52,973 bases of DNA, from assembly GCA_018524725.1 (NCBI GenBank), contig JAEUWP010000155.1, positions 1 to 52,973 of the forward strand. The letters are read 5' to 3'. The translations under genes were made by a program, and so were the position numbers. Source of the DNA: Podaxis mareebaensis (Eukaryota; Basidiomycota; Agaricomycetes; Agaricales; Agaricaceae). The notes below the pieces were generated by a model. It had not been told where the DNA came from. It worked only from the letters and a program-made list of their open reading frames with translations, and did no database searches. This document shows, piece after piece, positions 33,907 through 45,212 of the stretch. Position 1 is the first letter of the stretch; each line of letters starts with the position of its first letter.

Positions 33907-34495
33907 GGTTTGTTTTGTCAGTCTTTTGACAGGAAAATTTATTATATTACTTGTATATAGAAGTTTCATTCTGGTGTAATTAAAATCCCTCGGTTGCGGT
34001 TGATATTGCGGGGTACAATTGTGCCATCGGATCTCGTGTTGCCAAAGAGTGATTTGAAGCTACGAGTCCAACGGAGCGACTTGGTAGTCTCGTGACGGAT
34101 AGAAGCAACGACGGATCAAAAGGCTCTTAACAACTCCACTCAAAATCGAATAATCCGAAATTAAATTAAGGAAAAAGGCAAAAGCGAGCGAGTTACAAAC
34201 AACCAAAGCCAAAGAAAAACAATAAAAAGCAGGGGAGGTACGAGCATGTTGTCCAACTCATATTCCCTGACCCTTTTTTTTCTTCAACCTGTCCTTTCCT
34301 GCCTTCCATCTGCTACCAAACCAGCTGCCATCTTACCATCCTACGAACTCCATGAATCGGTAGCATACGCTGGGATCCACGGCACTAGCACCGAGTTATA
34401 ACGACGATTTGAGCGTTGTATGAGTGAAGGAGGGGGGAGGATATCGGGGAATAAATAGAATCATATCGTCATATCGTCGTTAGGTGTTCAGATGC
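33907..34495. other. Convergent 3' flanks of paralogue 2 and SEC61
   Basis: The genes on both sides end here. AT-rich with a T9 run near 34272; no gene seen. Confidence 0.55.
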
Positions 34496-36280
34496 TTAGA
34501 GCAGATCACCAAGCGCGGCCAACTCGGGACCTCCACTCTCCCTCATGCCGATCTCCCAATCTACAAGAAGTGATCATGTTAGAACACTCATCATCGTCTT
34601 CATTTAATTGAGCCAAGGCTTACAGCTGTAGATGATGGTAACGGCCATCAAGATACCAGTCCCGCTCCCAATAGCACCCATAAGATCTGCGGCAACAGAG
34701 AGCAAGCCAAGGATCGCGCCACCAAACGCAGCGGCAGTAGGAATAACGCGCTTGAGCTCCTTGTACATCGAGCCCTCGCGGTGGCCAGCCATAACCTATG
34801 AGTAAAATGACGCGTAAGTACACAATAAATCAGATGACATTGATTTCGATATTCACCATCTGTTGGTCCTTGAGCTGCTTCGCAACGTCACGAGGCCCAG
34901 ATCCTGAGACCTCAATCCATGTCTTGGAGAAGAGCGCACAGGCGGAGAGCATGAAGATGATGTAGACTGCAGTATGGATCGGGTCGAGGATGGCTTCCTT
35001 CATAGTGTGCGGAGGCGACATGTAGTACGCAATTCCGGACACGGCGCGGAGCTGAGGAGAGTCCTCCATGGGCTAAAAAGCAAAAACTGTGAGGAAATCT
35101 GACAAGGGAAATAGTCAGACCAAGCATACCTCCCAGACACCCAAGAGACGAACGAGCAAGTTGCTGGGGAAACGAGTGGCGAGCATTTGCGACACGATGA
35201 AAACATTGGAGGTGAGCGCGCTCTCGAGCATGATAGGCATGTTGGAGGTGTAGAAAAGCTTGACTGGGTAAGATCCACGCTGTCCCCTGAACCTATTGCT
35301 CTTTACGGGAATCTCGATCCTGAATCCTTGCAAATAGATCACTACAGCAAAGATCACGATTGTCGCAATGAGGTTCATGACATTTGGTAGCCTGTCCCTC
35401 CAGAAAGCCTCCCGAAGAGCACGACCCTTGTCATTCCAGGTAAAGAGCAAGTGGAACAAAGCGACGATGGCACCCTCGAATTCGGGTCCACGACCGATGT
35501 TGACAGTGGTTGGTGAAAAGGCTTTCCAGACGATGGATTCGCAAATGTTGGTGGCGATAAAGAGGGAGATACCGGAGCCGAGACCATAGCCCTTCTGGAG
35601 GAGCTCGTCAAGGAGGATAACAATGAGTGCAGCGGCGACCAATTGGATGATGAGCAGGAGACACACGCCTGCGCCCAGGTCCTTGGGCTGACCATAGAGA
35701 CCTGTGAGGACGTAGACAGTTGCTTGACCGAGGGAAATGATGAGGGCAAAGACTGGAGCCAAGAAAAACGCATGAGTGAATGCAGGAAATTGACACGTCA
35801 AAAAGAACACTGACGTTTTTGGGCGCCGGAGAAGAGAGCGCGATCCTCCTTCAAGCTAAAGTCGACTTCAATGAGGTTGGCACCAGCGAGGAGTTGCATG
35901 ATCATGCCAGAGGTGACGATAGGACTGATACCGAGTTCCATGAGTGTACCACGATTCGAGGCAAGGATGACACGCATCCAGTAGAGCGGGTCAGAGGAGT
36001 CGGAGGACATGATGCCATACAATGGCACCTGGGAGCAGACCAAGAAGATGAGGAGAGTCACTGCTGTCCATAGCACCTTTTGGTTGAACGGGACCTGGAG
36101 AGGTGATACGTGTAAGTATAATTCGGATGTGATGTGGAATACGGAATGAACGAACCTTGCGATCTGGAGAAGAGACTTCTGGAAGGATGGGAAGGAAAGG
36201 ACGGACTAGATTGAGAAACCTGACTAGAGAACATTCAGCACGGCGACTAGACGAGGCGAAGGTTACTTACAACCGCTCAT
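34496..36280 (-). CDS. SEC61: Protein transport protein Sec61 subunit alpha (477 aa, 7 exons)
   Basis: The channel-forming subunit of the ER translocon. Exons (ascending): 34496-34560, 34624-34795, 34857-35072, 35130-35752, 35815-36094, 36156-36223, 36271-36280; 478 codons with the stop, the family length. The 10-nt first coding exon gives MSG plus one base, then [20 protein letters not shown]. Further landmarks: [40 protein letters not shown] (plug region), [40 protein letters not shown] and the conserved C-terminal [13 protein letters not shown]. Ten membrane segments are expected from the family. Divergent from the F-box gene across about 300 bp. Confidence 0.96.
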
Positions 36281-36580
36281 TGTTGCGGAGGAAAGAGAGG
36301 GGTGGTGAGAGAGAAATATGTATCCAGTTTGTCTCGACGTGGCACTTGCTTATGTAATCCGACACGTCCACCTCATTTCGTCACACGACACACAACGCGT
36401 TGGCAATCAAGAAATTTCAGTCAGGGCTCAGCTACACACACCCAATCCAAGGTCACTCAATCGTTTGACACAGTGACGTCGAAGGCACATGACTAGCGCC
36501 TCTCCTGCCTGAGGCACCATGTGAGTATCGTGAGCAGGCATATCAAATTCTTCAGATAATCTATCTACACTCCATCCATC
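36281..36580. promoter_or_regulatory. Bidirectional promoter region SEC61 / F-box gene
   Basis: Only 300 bp separate the two start codons, which face away from each other, so the 5' UTRs and core promoters of both genes must lie here. I see no clear TATA box, which fits housekeeping expression. GTGACGTC at about 36473-36480 contains the core of a CRE-like element. Confidence 0.55.
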
Positions 36581-37878
36581 ATGTCCGCAAAAGAGGCCTA
36601 CAAGAAACCACCGATCCATATTGAGACCCTGCCAGATGAGCTGCTTGGAGAGGTGTTGCGCCATGCGACGTGGGTGCCTTACGGCATCGACCCGTCAGAT
36701 CTCGTCTTCAAAAGGCTCCAGAGCTCGCGCGCGAGGGACAATGCAAGGGAGTACCGGTCGTCCTTGGTGAGCCCTTGAGTTTCGTCTTCTAAATGGGACC
36801 GAGGACTAAGGTCGTTAATCAGGTGACACGACGCTATCTCATACGGGTGTGCAAGAAATGGCAACGACTCGCTCTTCTGTACTTGTACGAATGGATTTTG
36901 GTCCGCAGGGTGAAACACTTGCAAAGAATCGTTCATGCAATCGAGCGTTCTCTCTCAGGTGCCACCCGCGTATGTGTCGGTTGGTGCACAAAACGTCTCG
37001 ACATCGACCTTCGGTGGACTGAAGGCGAGACAGACGACCAAATGGCCCAAGTTGGCCCCTTCCTTCTCCGCCTCCTTCGGGGCCTTCCAAATCTCGAAGT
37101 TCTCACTATCGGCGGGTGCTACGACCACAGCTGGATCAACCCCTCCGTCTCACACACCTACTGCCCAAAACTCCAAGTCCTAAACTGGGTTAACGATGCC
37201 AACGTCCTCGATCCCGAAGTTTGGGCCCACTTCATATCCTCCCATCTAAGCCTCCTTGGTATCAATCCCTCTGCGACGACTCCACCAGATCGACAACCCT
37301 CCTCATTTACACACACCCTCCTTAACTGGACGACAGGCTACATCAGTCCTGTCCCAATAACTAGTACCTTCACCTCCCTCCAGCGACTAAATTTAAACCT
37401 TCATACACTCTTCATCGCCGATCCCATTTGGTACGAGCATTTCATAACCTCCCCACTCCCCTCGGTAACGACCCTCCAACTCAACTTCGTCAATTACCAT
37501 GGCCTAGTCGATCTCAACATTGACCTCAACACCATCCACCCCCTCTTCCGCTTCCTCCCAAGCCTCCAGCGTGTAGACTTGGTGCTACCCGTGTGGCCCC
37601 AAGTATGGTCTGGATACGTGTTCCCGCCCACCGTGCAAGTATTGGGCGTAAGAGTGTGTTCTGTAAAGCCGAAGAGGCAGCTAGTCAGGTGGTGGTTACA
37701 GATTTTGGGGCATGTGGTTAGGGAGGCGCACGAGTCGCTGAAGGTGCAGTTTTTGGATGAGAAGACGATGGAGGATGTGCTGGTGCACAAGGAGTATGTG
37801 GTTAAGTATGCGAGGGAGTGGAATGTATTGGAGTGGTGGTTGGACCCAGATGGGGAGATTTATAAACTCCCGATTTGA
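36581..37878 (+). CDS. F-box-like protein (413 aa, 2 exons)
   Basis: Exons 36581-36766 and 36823-37878, joined in phase 0 (414 codons with the stop). Residues 13-30 (IETLPDELLGEVLRHATW) open an F-box, and across the intron the motif continues as VCKKWQRLALLYLYEWILV, the usual end of agaricomycete F-box domains. The rest contains irregular Leu-rich stretches (LLRLLRGLPNLEVLTIGGCY, SLQRLNLNLHTLFI) that look like degenerate leucine-rich repeats. These proteins are usually substrate adaptors of SCF ubiquitin ligases. The family is large and fast evolving in mushrooms, so no one-to-one assignment. Confidence 0.8.
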
Positions 37879-38326
37879 TAGCTATGCAGTCTGTGAGTGT
37901 GTAGATCACAAAAACATGTATAATCCCTGATTAAATACTGTATAGATGATTCTCAACTACTTGAACGCGGTCGTCATTAGTTCAAATTATCGGACAAATT
38001 TTCTATAGTATTCATGGTATCTTAACAGACTAATGATACCGGGGGCTGCGACGGGCAGCAATGTGCATAAGCGCATTTGTAACAGCGGCATGTCAGAAAG
38101 ACGAAAAAAAACTGATTACCTCTCCCCTGGTGGCCTGAAACCTGAACACCCCTCGTCCGACAGCGAAAACGGTTCATATACTCACACATACAGATATTCA
38201 TTCACAGTATTTCATCTAATCAACGGTATCATTTGGCGCCTAAACAGTGTCTCATGGCAACTTTGTGATATCAGTGTCAATCAGCACTCTTGAGTGCATT
38301 CGCACCTTGGCTTCGAACACCACTGT
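37879..38326. other. 3' flank of the F-box gene
   Basis: AT-rich, short plus-strand frames only. The last part leads into the NACHT relic. Confidence 0.5.
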
Positions 38327-38665
38327 AACCAGCGGGATTCTGCAAGGCGCTCACGATGTTGTGCTCAACAACCCGCAATTGAATGACTACTCTACCATGA
38401 CTACGATTGTGATAACACAGAACATCAATAACTCCTTAGTCAATGAGAAAAAAGGTATCCGTGGAATGTCTTCGTTCTGAACACCGTTGTTATTGACGTA
38501 TGAATATGGCAAAGGTCTGAAATTACTCCTCAAGGAATCCATGCTGGATGCATTTTACGATTCCTCCGCTTGCGACCCGCCATCTAGATGCCACCCCCGG
38601 CACTCGTGAGAATTTTGTTAGCAGAATCACCAGCTGGGGACTCGGCAACCCCCATCACACCAAAG
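38327..38665 (+). pseudogene. NACHT gene relic 2, cut by a retroelement
   Basis: Matches the 5' end of the NACHT gene over exon 1 (TSGILQGAHDVVLNNPQ against TSGGILQGAHNFVFNKPQ), intron 1 (retained) and the start of exon 2 (GLKLLLKESMLDAFYDSS, then a CHP-type motif and ITSWGL). The ATG is lost (GTA replaces it) and the frame is broken near the CHP motif. Homology stops just after the ITSWGL equivalent, where the minus-strand gypsy fragment begins. A retained intron means DNA-level duplication. Confidence 0.75.
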
Positions 38666-38669
38666 GCAA

Positions 38670-39600
38670 AGAAAACTGAACCAGGAAGACAAGACACATG
38701 CAGGAAGGCTGCAGTGCTGATCAGGCTGATATGAGGACAGAGCAGAGGTGAATCAGATGGAGTGGAGAAATCAGATGTAGAGGACAGGACCTGATCAGAA
38801 GCAGAGGAAGGTAGATCCAGATGGACTGGAAATGCAGAAGAAGGCATGGCATGGAGAGTCGGAGCAGGGGTTGGAAAGACTTGTTAATGTGGCTGGAAAG
38901 AGATACTGTTCAAGACCCAGTCAATCAATAGATTGTAGTGGGTGAGCCAGTTGTGACCATGAACCACAGAGCAAGATGAGTCCAACCAAGTGACATAGAA
39001 GTCCAAAGTCATCAATTCACCAGTAGGAAATGTAGCAGGGATTTTCACTAGTTCAGTTATATATGAGTTTAAAGAGCCATCAAAGAGTCAAAGTTCTACA
39101 GAAGCAACATGGAACATAGGAATTAAGCAATCATGAACAAGGAAAGAGTTAATAAAGTAATGTGTTGAACCACTATCCACCAAGGCAGTCACAGTACTGT
39201 TAGATGAAGGCAGATTAGAGGTGGACAAAGGAGCAAAAGATAAAGAAGAAAGGGGAATGTGAAGAGCAGAAAGGGGAATGTGAAGAGCAGAAAGGGGAAT
39301 GTGAAGAGCATGAGGGTCAGAAAGAGCAGACACATTGAGTTGGAAACTCTCTGTAATACAGATGAGTTCAATGCAGTCCCCAGTCTATGCAGAGTCCTGA
39401 GGACCACCCTCTATTTTTTTGAACCTGATGGGGGATTCAAAGGAGAGGGGCTCTTCACTAGAACCTCAGCTTGTGTTTGAGCCTGCTGACCTTTGGCCTT
39501 CTAATTAGAGGCAGATAGACCCAGAGGAGGACCAGACCCAGACACCTTGCATGGGCAGTTATTCACCTGATGGTTAGCATCACTGCAGAACATGCAGAGA
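38670..39600 (-). pseudogene. Element 1 nucleocapsid knuckle and aspartic protease
   Basis: The knuckle CMFCSDANHQVNNC (39555-39596) has perfect CX2CX4HX4C spacing. Downstream the protease starts at TALVDSGSTHYFI, with the catalytic DSG, and after a stop (TAA-type, near 39090) continues with the recognisable flap and C-terminal motif [15 protein letters not shown]. Between knuckle and protease is a threefold 21-bp repeat. The reading frame is interrupted, so not functional. Confidence 0.7.
39249..39311. repeat. Three tandem 21-bp repeats in element 1
   Basis: Three near-identical copies of a 21-bp unit (AAAGGGGAATGTGAAGAGCA plus one base). On the coding (minus) strand they encode the heptad ALHIPLS three times, just before the protease active site. 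Confidence 0.9.
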
Positions 39601-40079
39601 TTGTTGTCAAAACAATGTTGGCATTCTTAATAGGTGAGCTTGCTGTTCAGGCTAAGTTTATTATCTAGAGATGACTTTTGAGCATTCCCAGATGAGTTCA
39701 GATGATTGCCAGACTGAGAAGAATTGGAAGGGGATTTGGCAGAGGAGGACAAGTTGGGCTTCTGATTATTATTGTTATTAGATGAATTGCCAGGTTTCTT
39801 CTGATTAGGATTGTTCTTTGGGGGCTGTGCAGAGCAGTCACTATGATGCTTCCATTTGCACTACCACTCCCAATGACATTAGTCAATAAGACTAGTGACC
39901 CTTCTCATTTTGTCCAAGGAGTTGGACTTATCCTTTGCCCAAGTGGCAATCAGGTCCTGAATGCAATCTAGAAGACCCCTGTAATAACAATAGCAAAGGA
40001 CTAAGTCTGGCCACCTGACCAAACTAGCCAGGCAGTTGAACTTGAGGTCATATTTGAGGATAGGTTGATTACCAGCCAT

Positions 40080-40643
40080 CTAGAGGGAGTCCAGCTCTTC
40101 AGTAGCTTCTCTAGTAGGGTCTGCAAGTCCAAAACAAGTTTCTATTTCCCTGACAAAGACTTCCCAGTTATTGAGAAGCTCATGGTCAGACCAATCAAGA
40201 TCTTTAGACCTGAGGATAGTTTGGAACCAGTTGAGAGCAGTGCCAGACAGATACATGATAGCAAAATGGATTTTGGAAGAATCTTCTACAAATTGATGTG
40301 TATTGGAAGTAAAATAGAGGCAGCACTGGAAGACCCATTGGTAGATTTTGAGAGGGTCTGAACTATTGAATGTGTCAGGTTCTTGGACCTTCACATGAGA
40401 GGGATTTGCTGGGCCAATAGAGTTGCTCTGCTCCAAGGAACAGAGAGTACAGGATAGGCAGCCAAGAGTATTGGCTAACATCTCCTGGGGGTCTTGATTT
40501 TTATTGTCATCCTCACCAGGATCATTGCCACCACTACCACCCTCATCTCTGGGGTCCAGAGGGCCACTGGGACTTCTTTGTGAATATCCAGCAGAGGTTT
40601 GGTTTTGAGTTCTAGACTTAGCAGTAATAGTAGTAGAAGACAT
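40080..40643 (-). CDS. Gag of element 1 (187-aa open frame)
   Basis: The capsid-like core of a Ty3/gypsy Gag: VQEPDTFNSSDPLKIYQWVF, then a Cys/Tyr-rich stretch, IHFAIMYLSGTALNWFQTIL and LLNNWEVFVREIETCFGLAD, which is the usual retrotransposon gag order (binding helix, GxAxxW, then FxxExxxxFG). The N-terminal part is Ser/Gln/Asp-rich. The frame stops at 40080 shortly after the capsid; the knuckle lies further on in another frame or after decay. Part of a defective element. Confidence 0.75.
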   Translation of the reverse strand: MSSTTITAKSRTQNQTSAGYSQRSPSGPLDPRDEGGSGGNDPGEDDNKNQDPQEMLANTLGCLSCTLCSLEQSNSIGPANPSHVKVQEPDTFNSSDPLKIYQWVFQCCLYFTSNTHQFVEDSSKIHFAIMYLSGTALNWFQTILRSKDLDWSDHELLNNWEVFVREIETCFGLADPTREATEELDSL

Positions 40644-41519
40644 GTTAGAAGAAGATTGATGTAGAGCAGGAGTTGAAGAGAAATCACAATTTGTATGGGG
40701 AAGAACAGGTTCTGGAATGGTGATTCCTTGAGCTCATGCAGCACTACATGTCATAGATGGCATGAAAATTTAGAATGATACTAGAGGTCTGAGTCAGAAT
40801 ATACTGTTAAGAACTGACTCTAGATGGGGGCAGACCATGGGTGGCCAAGAGCAGATGTGCACAAACATAGGGTTGAGGCCTTGGCTTCAACTTATGTGTT
40901 GTGCCCCTCTGATACTGTGGTGGCCTCACTTGACCAACTATGGACTCAAGCAGATAAGTAGACAGAGATCAGATGAAGACAGGACAAGCCTGGACCAAGG
41001 AGTGGACTTGTAGTAGATAGGCAGGAGAAAGGAGGAAGATCTAAGTTGATATTCTGACTGAGGAGTACAAACAGTAGTAATCCTACTTATATACTAGTAG
41101 TCAGGATAAAGTCTGGAGAGTAGTAGTTAAGTGAGAAACAATAGTGACTACTCAAAGGAGAATACTAGAAATATGTGAACTGATAACTGTGGTGAAGATA
41201 CCAGAATAAGGAGTCCATCCACAAAGTGTCTGGACATCTGAAAGGATGGGAGTAGAAGTGAAACATCAGATGACAGAAAAACCAAGATAAGTGGGAGATA
41301 ATCAAGGGTGAGGGGAAAAGCTATGGATAAACAGAAAAACATGAGATAATCAGATAAGAAATTCTGATAAGAAATATGACAGAAGGAAAAGGATGGAGAA
41401 AAGTATTTATGAGGGGAGATATCCAATGGGAACAGAAGAAAGGTTAAGCTGAATATGATCCACAGAATTCAGGCTGTAACCAAGGCTCTGAGAGCTTAAT
41501 GGATGTTTGGTGAAGTCCA

Positions 41520-42794
41520 TAACACCAGTTAAGCACATTTAGAGGTTGAACTTCTATTAGTCAAGGATGTGACTAATAGAGAGTTTACTACCACACTGAT
41601 CATTAACTAATGTCAGTCACAGAAAGGTAAAGGCAAGTTACAATTCTGAGATTTGAGACTTTCTGTAATTTAAGAATATTGGAAGTTTGCACTTCCAGTA
41701 CACAGGCAGCTATTTAAGTACTACATCTAATGTCCTAAGGAGACAAGTATGACAATGTTATGCCAGGAGTCCAAGAGTCAGAGAGAGTAATTATGGCTGT
41801 GGAATAGAAATGGAGACAAGAATAGAACTGAAGCTAAAGATAGATACAGAGATATGAATAGAAAAGGTGAAATGGAAATAGAACAAATAGAGTCAAGGCA
41901 GAGTCAAGGAACAGTGAGCTAGAGTCCAAAGTACAGTGCTATACTAAGTATTCAAGAAACTGATGGAAGGAAATACAAGTCCAAATCAGGATGTAATTGT
42001 CCATCTGACAAGTCAGAAGTGGTATCTAGTTGAGAGGAGTCTGATCAGGGAACTGTGAGGTTTCTGAGCAAGGGAGAGTCAGAAGAGTCTGACTCTTGCA
42101 TAGGACTGTAGTGCAGTGATAGCAATAATGATGATGAGGAAACATCCACAGTAACATAGAGCAGCAGGTACTGCAGAGGGGGAGTATTGATTGGGACATT
42201 GATGCTAGGGATGTTCAAGTCAATGCTGAAGAGCAGGGAAAGTTAGGTACACCAAGGAGGAATGAATAGGGGATCATTGGAGTTAGAGTTGTGGCAATAG
42301 ACTTCTACTTCATAAAAGTAGAGTCTGTAGGTGACTTTATACTTGATGATATGCAGAATGACTTCTAGTGGATACATCATGTAAGGGTGGAGGAATATGA
42401 GGGGTCCTCTGGCATAAGGGATCATCTTCCAGCCATAGGCCCATGACAATTCAAAATTGTTAGTGATAGTTCTAGCATAGAGGCCATTGCTATTAAACAC
42501 ATGAGTGAAGGGAGCATTCTCCCAGGTGATGCACAGTATCTCAGTCATCATATAGTTGGTTGAGTAGAAGATCAGTCCTGGTGTTGGCCAGTCTTCTGAG
42601 AATAGAGAAGCCTGACCAGGGAGTTGCCTATTGGTGAAAGCTGCATTGTGGTATGGTATAGTTTGAGAGGTGTTGGCTGGCTCTTTTACTTGATTAGTGT
42701 TTGTGACAATATTGTGTGAGGCATTGGGCAGGCTGAGCTCATGGATGATGGCAGAGGTGATGGCATTAGTGAGGGAGTAATGGATGGAGTCCAT
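41520..42794 (-). repeat. Inverted block, left copy
   Basis: The reverse complement of this interval matches 45213-46460 throughout: first the ORF, then about 700 bp of non-coding sequence with a shared TATA-like box (CTATTTAAG at 41710-41718 on the plus strand) and a long shared stretch around GATCAGTGTGGTAGTAAACT. Many differences are CG in the right copy and TG or CA here. Confidence 0.8.
42243..42794 (-). CDS. Unrecognised ORF in the inverted block, left copy (183 aa)
   Basis: This open frame matches the larger ORF at 45213-45995: shared blocks include LPNAS, LFSEDWPTPGLIFYSTNYMM, WENAPFTHVF, GWKMIPYA, IFLHPYMMYPLEVILHIIKY and YFYEVEVYC (each with small changes). The C-terminal acidic/Ser-rich tail of the right copy is absent because of an early stop. 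Trp, Tyr, His and Met rich, no transmembrane segment. No known domain comes to mind. Frame conservation in a region that has lost nearly all CG suggests a protein-coding past. Confidence 0.5.
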   Translation of the reverse strand: MDSIHYSLTNAITSAIIHELSLPNASHNIVTNTNQVKEPANTSQTIPYHNAAFTNRQLPGQASLFSEDWPTPGLIFYSTNYMMTEILCITWENAPFTHVFNSNGLYARTITNNFELSWAYGWKMIPYARGPLIFLHPYMMYPLEVILHIIKYKVTYRLYFYEVEVYCHNSNSNDPLFIPPWCT

Positions 42795-43149
42795 AACAGC
42801 AAATGATTGACCAATTAATTACCCTTCCTCCCATGGTTTTCTAAATCTATGACCCCAAAACTGATCCTGCCACCTATGTAGTGGAATGTATCATCTCCAG
42901 ACATAGTGCAAAATGTACTTCTGTGTCCACTGCCAGTGTTTAGTCTTTGGACACTTTTCCAAGTTTTGCTCCAGAAATCCTTGTTGCAGCATTGAGTACA
43001 GGAAACTTCCTGCAAGTATCCTGGAAAAATTAGAGCAGCTTGAAGATGACTAGATTACCTCTATTATCAGAGGGGATCAAACCCCTACTCTCTCCACTAC
43101 TTTACAATCTGCTAGAAAGTCCAGTTTACCAACCTCTTCCAACTCCTCC

Positions 43150-44490
43150 AATGACTCTACTTTTTGTTTTTTAAACCAACTTTTATTGCACTAGACTAGC
43201 TAATACAAATGGGTACATGATAGCAGTCCCAAGAGCTGAGATCTACAGACAAAGAAAGAAAGAAAAAGAAAAAGAAAGAAAAGAAATAGGAGAGAAGAGG
43301 AGTTGTGGAGCTAGTAATGAGATAAGCAGCTGAGATATAGAAGTCAGAAACTCAGAGAGTTATAGACAAAGAAGAAAAAGTAGAGGAAGAGAGAGCTAGG
43401 TATAAGACAAGTATGTAAATATAGAGAGACAAGAGAGTTCTTCAGTGAATGTCAAGAGCACTGTGCAGTGCAAGCCTCTCTTGTCAAGTAAGCCATTGAG
43501 TATTATGGTCTCAAGTGTAATGTATCTTTGTATTTGGTCAGTGAAGGAAAAGAGTGTCAGGTTATTGCATGGAAACTCAATGAGCCAATAGACATTGGAA
43601 TGAACACCCATTGGTCTGTAATAGAGGGGACAGTGGTTGATGATATGGTCCCAAGTTTTGAGTTCTTCATTACAAGGGCAGGGGGTGATGTAGTACCCTG
43701 AGAAGAAGTGTTGTTAGAATGAGCCAATTGGGATGTAGTCAGTAATGCATCTTGTAAAGCACATGCATAAGTTGGGGTTGGTGCCAAGACCTGATGAAAG
43801 CCAGGTGCTGCCTTTTGCATATTTCAGTTTAAGGGGTTGATCCATAGAGTTGTTAAGAGGAAGCCAGTTATGGCCTTAGTGCTTGGGAACATTCATATGA
43901 TGTCTCCAGAGTGAGAGACACTTGTTGGTGTAGTAGTTGCAAGTGTAACCAATAGAGATGCAGAATGGGAACTATGGATTGTTGGGTATGCATAAGGATT
44001 TAGTGAGGTTGTGTGCTTGGAAGTATAACAACCACTTTTCTATAAAGGGGGCTGACCAGAAATGGATGTTGTTGAGAGAAGAGAATAACAGCCACTGTTT
44101 AAGAAGAGGAGCAATAGCTAGGGTGTCTTTGTAAGTACTGTGAGGTCAGTAATTAAAGAGTAATTTCATAGAAGAGATAGAGTCTGTGAAAAAGAAAATT
44201 GAAGAACAATTGTGGGAGATAGCAAGAGAGACAGAAGAAAAGAGACCTAGTTGAATAGCATAAAATTCAGAATCAGAAGAGAGAACTTCCCCACAAGGGT
44301 GAACAAAAGATGTAAGAATATTGGAATCAGATAAACCAAAAACAATAAAGAAAGATGTAGCAGATAAATGACAGTTTTTAGGGACTAATCCATCAGAAGA
44401 AACTACTAGTGAGATTGGAGAAGAAAATGCTGAATTCCTAGCCTGATTAAGAGACTGAAGGTAGTGAGCTTTGACATTATTGTCCACTGG
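43150..44490 (-). mobile_element. LINE-like (non-LTR) retroelement 3' fragment
   Basis: On the minus strand, 44487-44146 encodes an RNase H-like domain of the kind found in fungal LINEs (SSDSEFYAIQLGLFSSVSLA followed by IFFFTDSISSMKLLFN, i.e. the E and D of the active site). Downstream, around 43690-43630, the frame reads CPCNEELKTWDHIINHCP, the CCHC-like knuckle that follows RNase H in these elements. An A/T-rich tail (minus-strand A run, near 43160-43175) may be the poly(A) end. Reverse transcriptase is missing. Confidence 0.65.
43247..43292. repeat. Purine (GAAA)n-like low-complexity tract
   Basis: An almost pure A/G stretch with repeated GAAA and AAAGAAAA units, inside the LINE-like fragment. 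Confidence 0.8.
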
Positions 44491-45212
44491 AATTGGACAT
44501 TGATGGAAGTGAATTTGAGTGTCAAACTGATCAACTAAATGCTGACCAGGTTTGGTGCTACCTATCCATGGAGCCCCTTGCAGGTACCCTTACCCTTTCA
44601 GATGACATGGAATCAGCTCAAGCCAGAACCTGACTATTTCTTAACTATATCAAGCTGACTGGTGTAGGATTTAGTCCTCTCAAGCCAAGAGAATATTCTC
44701 TGACATCTCTTGCTATAGCCCATGGCTTGATCCAGGCACTACCTGGGGCTACTTCCCATTACCCAGCAGCTGGTTTAGTTATGCCATCAAGGCATGGATC
44801 CCTGTGCTTAATTGTCTGGGCTCTACACTTTGCAGGCACTGCTACTAGATTGGTTCCTGAGGTCATTCTAGAAGTACTTGACATATGGTTATTGGTTGGC
44901 TAACCACTGACACCTTCAATCTAGAGATTAGGTTATGCCTACTAACTACCAGAACTATGCCAAAGTGAACTGGTGGGGGGGTATCCTGTTCTAGCTGGCT
45001 TTTTTCAGCATACTTCTAGATCAGACTGTTTTTTCCCTAAAATCCCCCTCTTATGATGCCCTATTTCCAGTAATGGCCTGAGATATACCCCAGATTAAGC
45101 TCCTTTACCAAGGGAGCACCACCACCTTCAGCCAGTATATCAGACTTGGGCAAAGCACCCAGCTTAGCCATACTATTAGAGTGTGACATCACTACATGAC
45201 TTGCTGCATGTT
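44491..45212. other. Spacer between the LINE fragment and the right inverted block
   Basis: CG-depleted, with stops in all frames; no domain seen. Probably older repeat debris. Confidence 0.5.

Larger units (their letters stand above)
38670..41520 (-). mobile_element. Ty3/gypsy-type LTR retroelement fragment (element 1)
   Basis: Reading on the minus strand: a leader with TATA-like TATATAAG near 41085-41092 (likely LTR), then gag (40643-40080), a CCHC zinc knuckle (39596-39555) and an aspartic protease (from about 39200). It breaks off at about 38670 inside the NACHT relic, so reverse transcriptase, RNase H and integrase are missing. Almost no CG dinucleotides remain. Its gag differs from that of element 2, so it belongs to another family. 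Confidence 0.8.
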
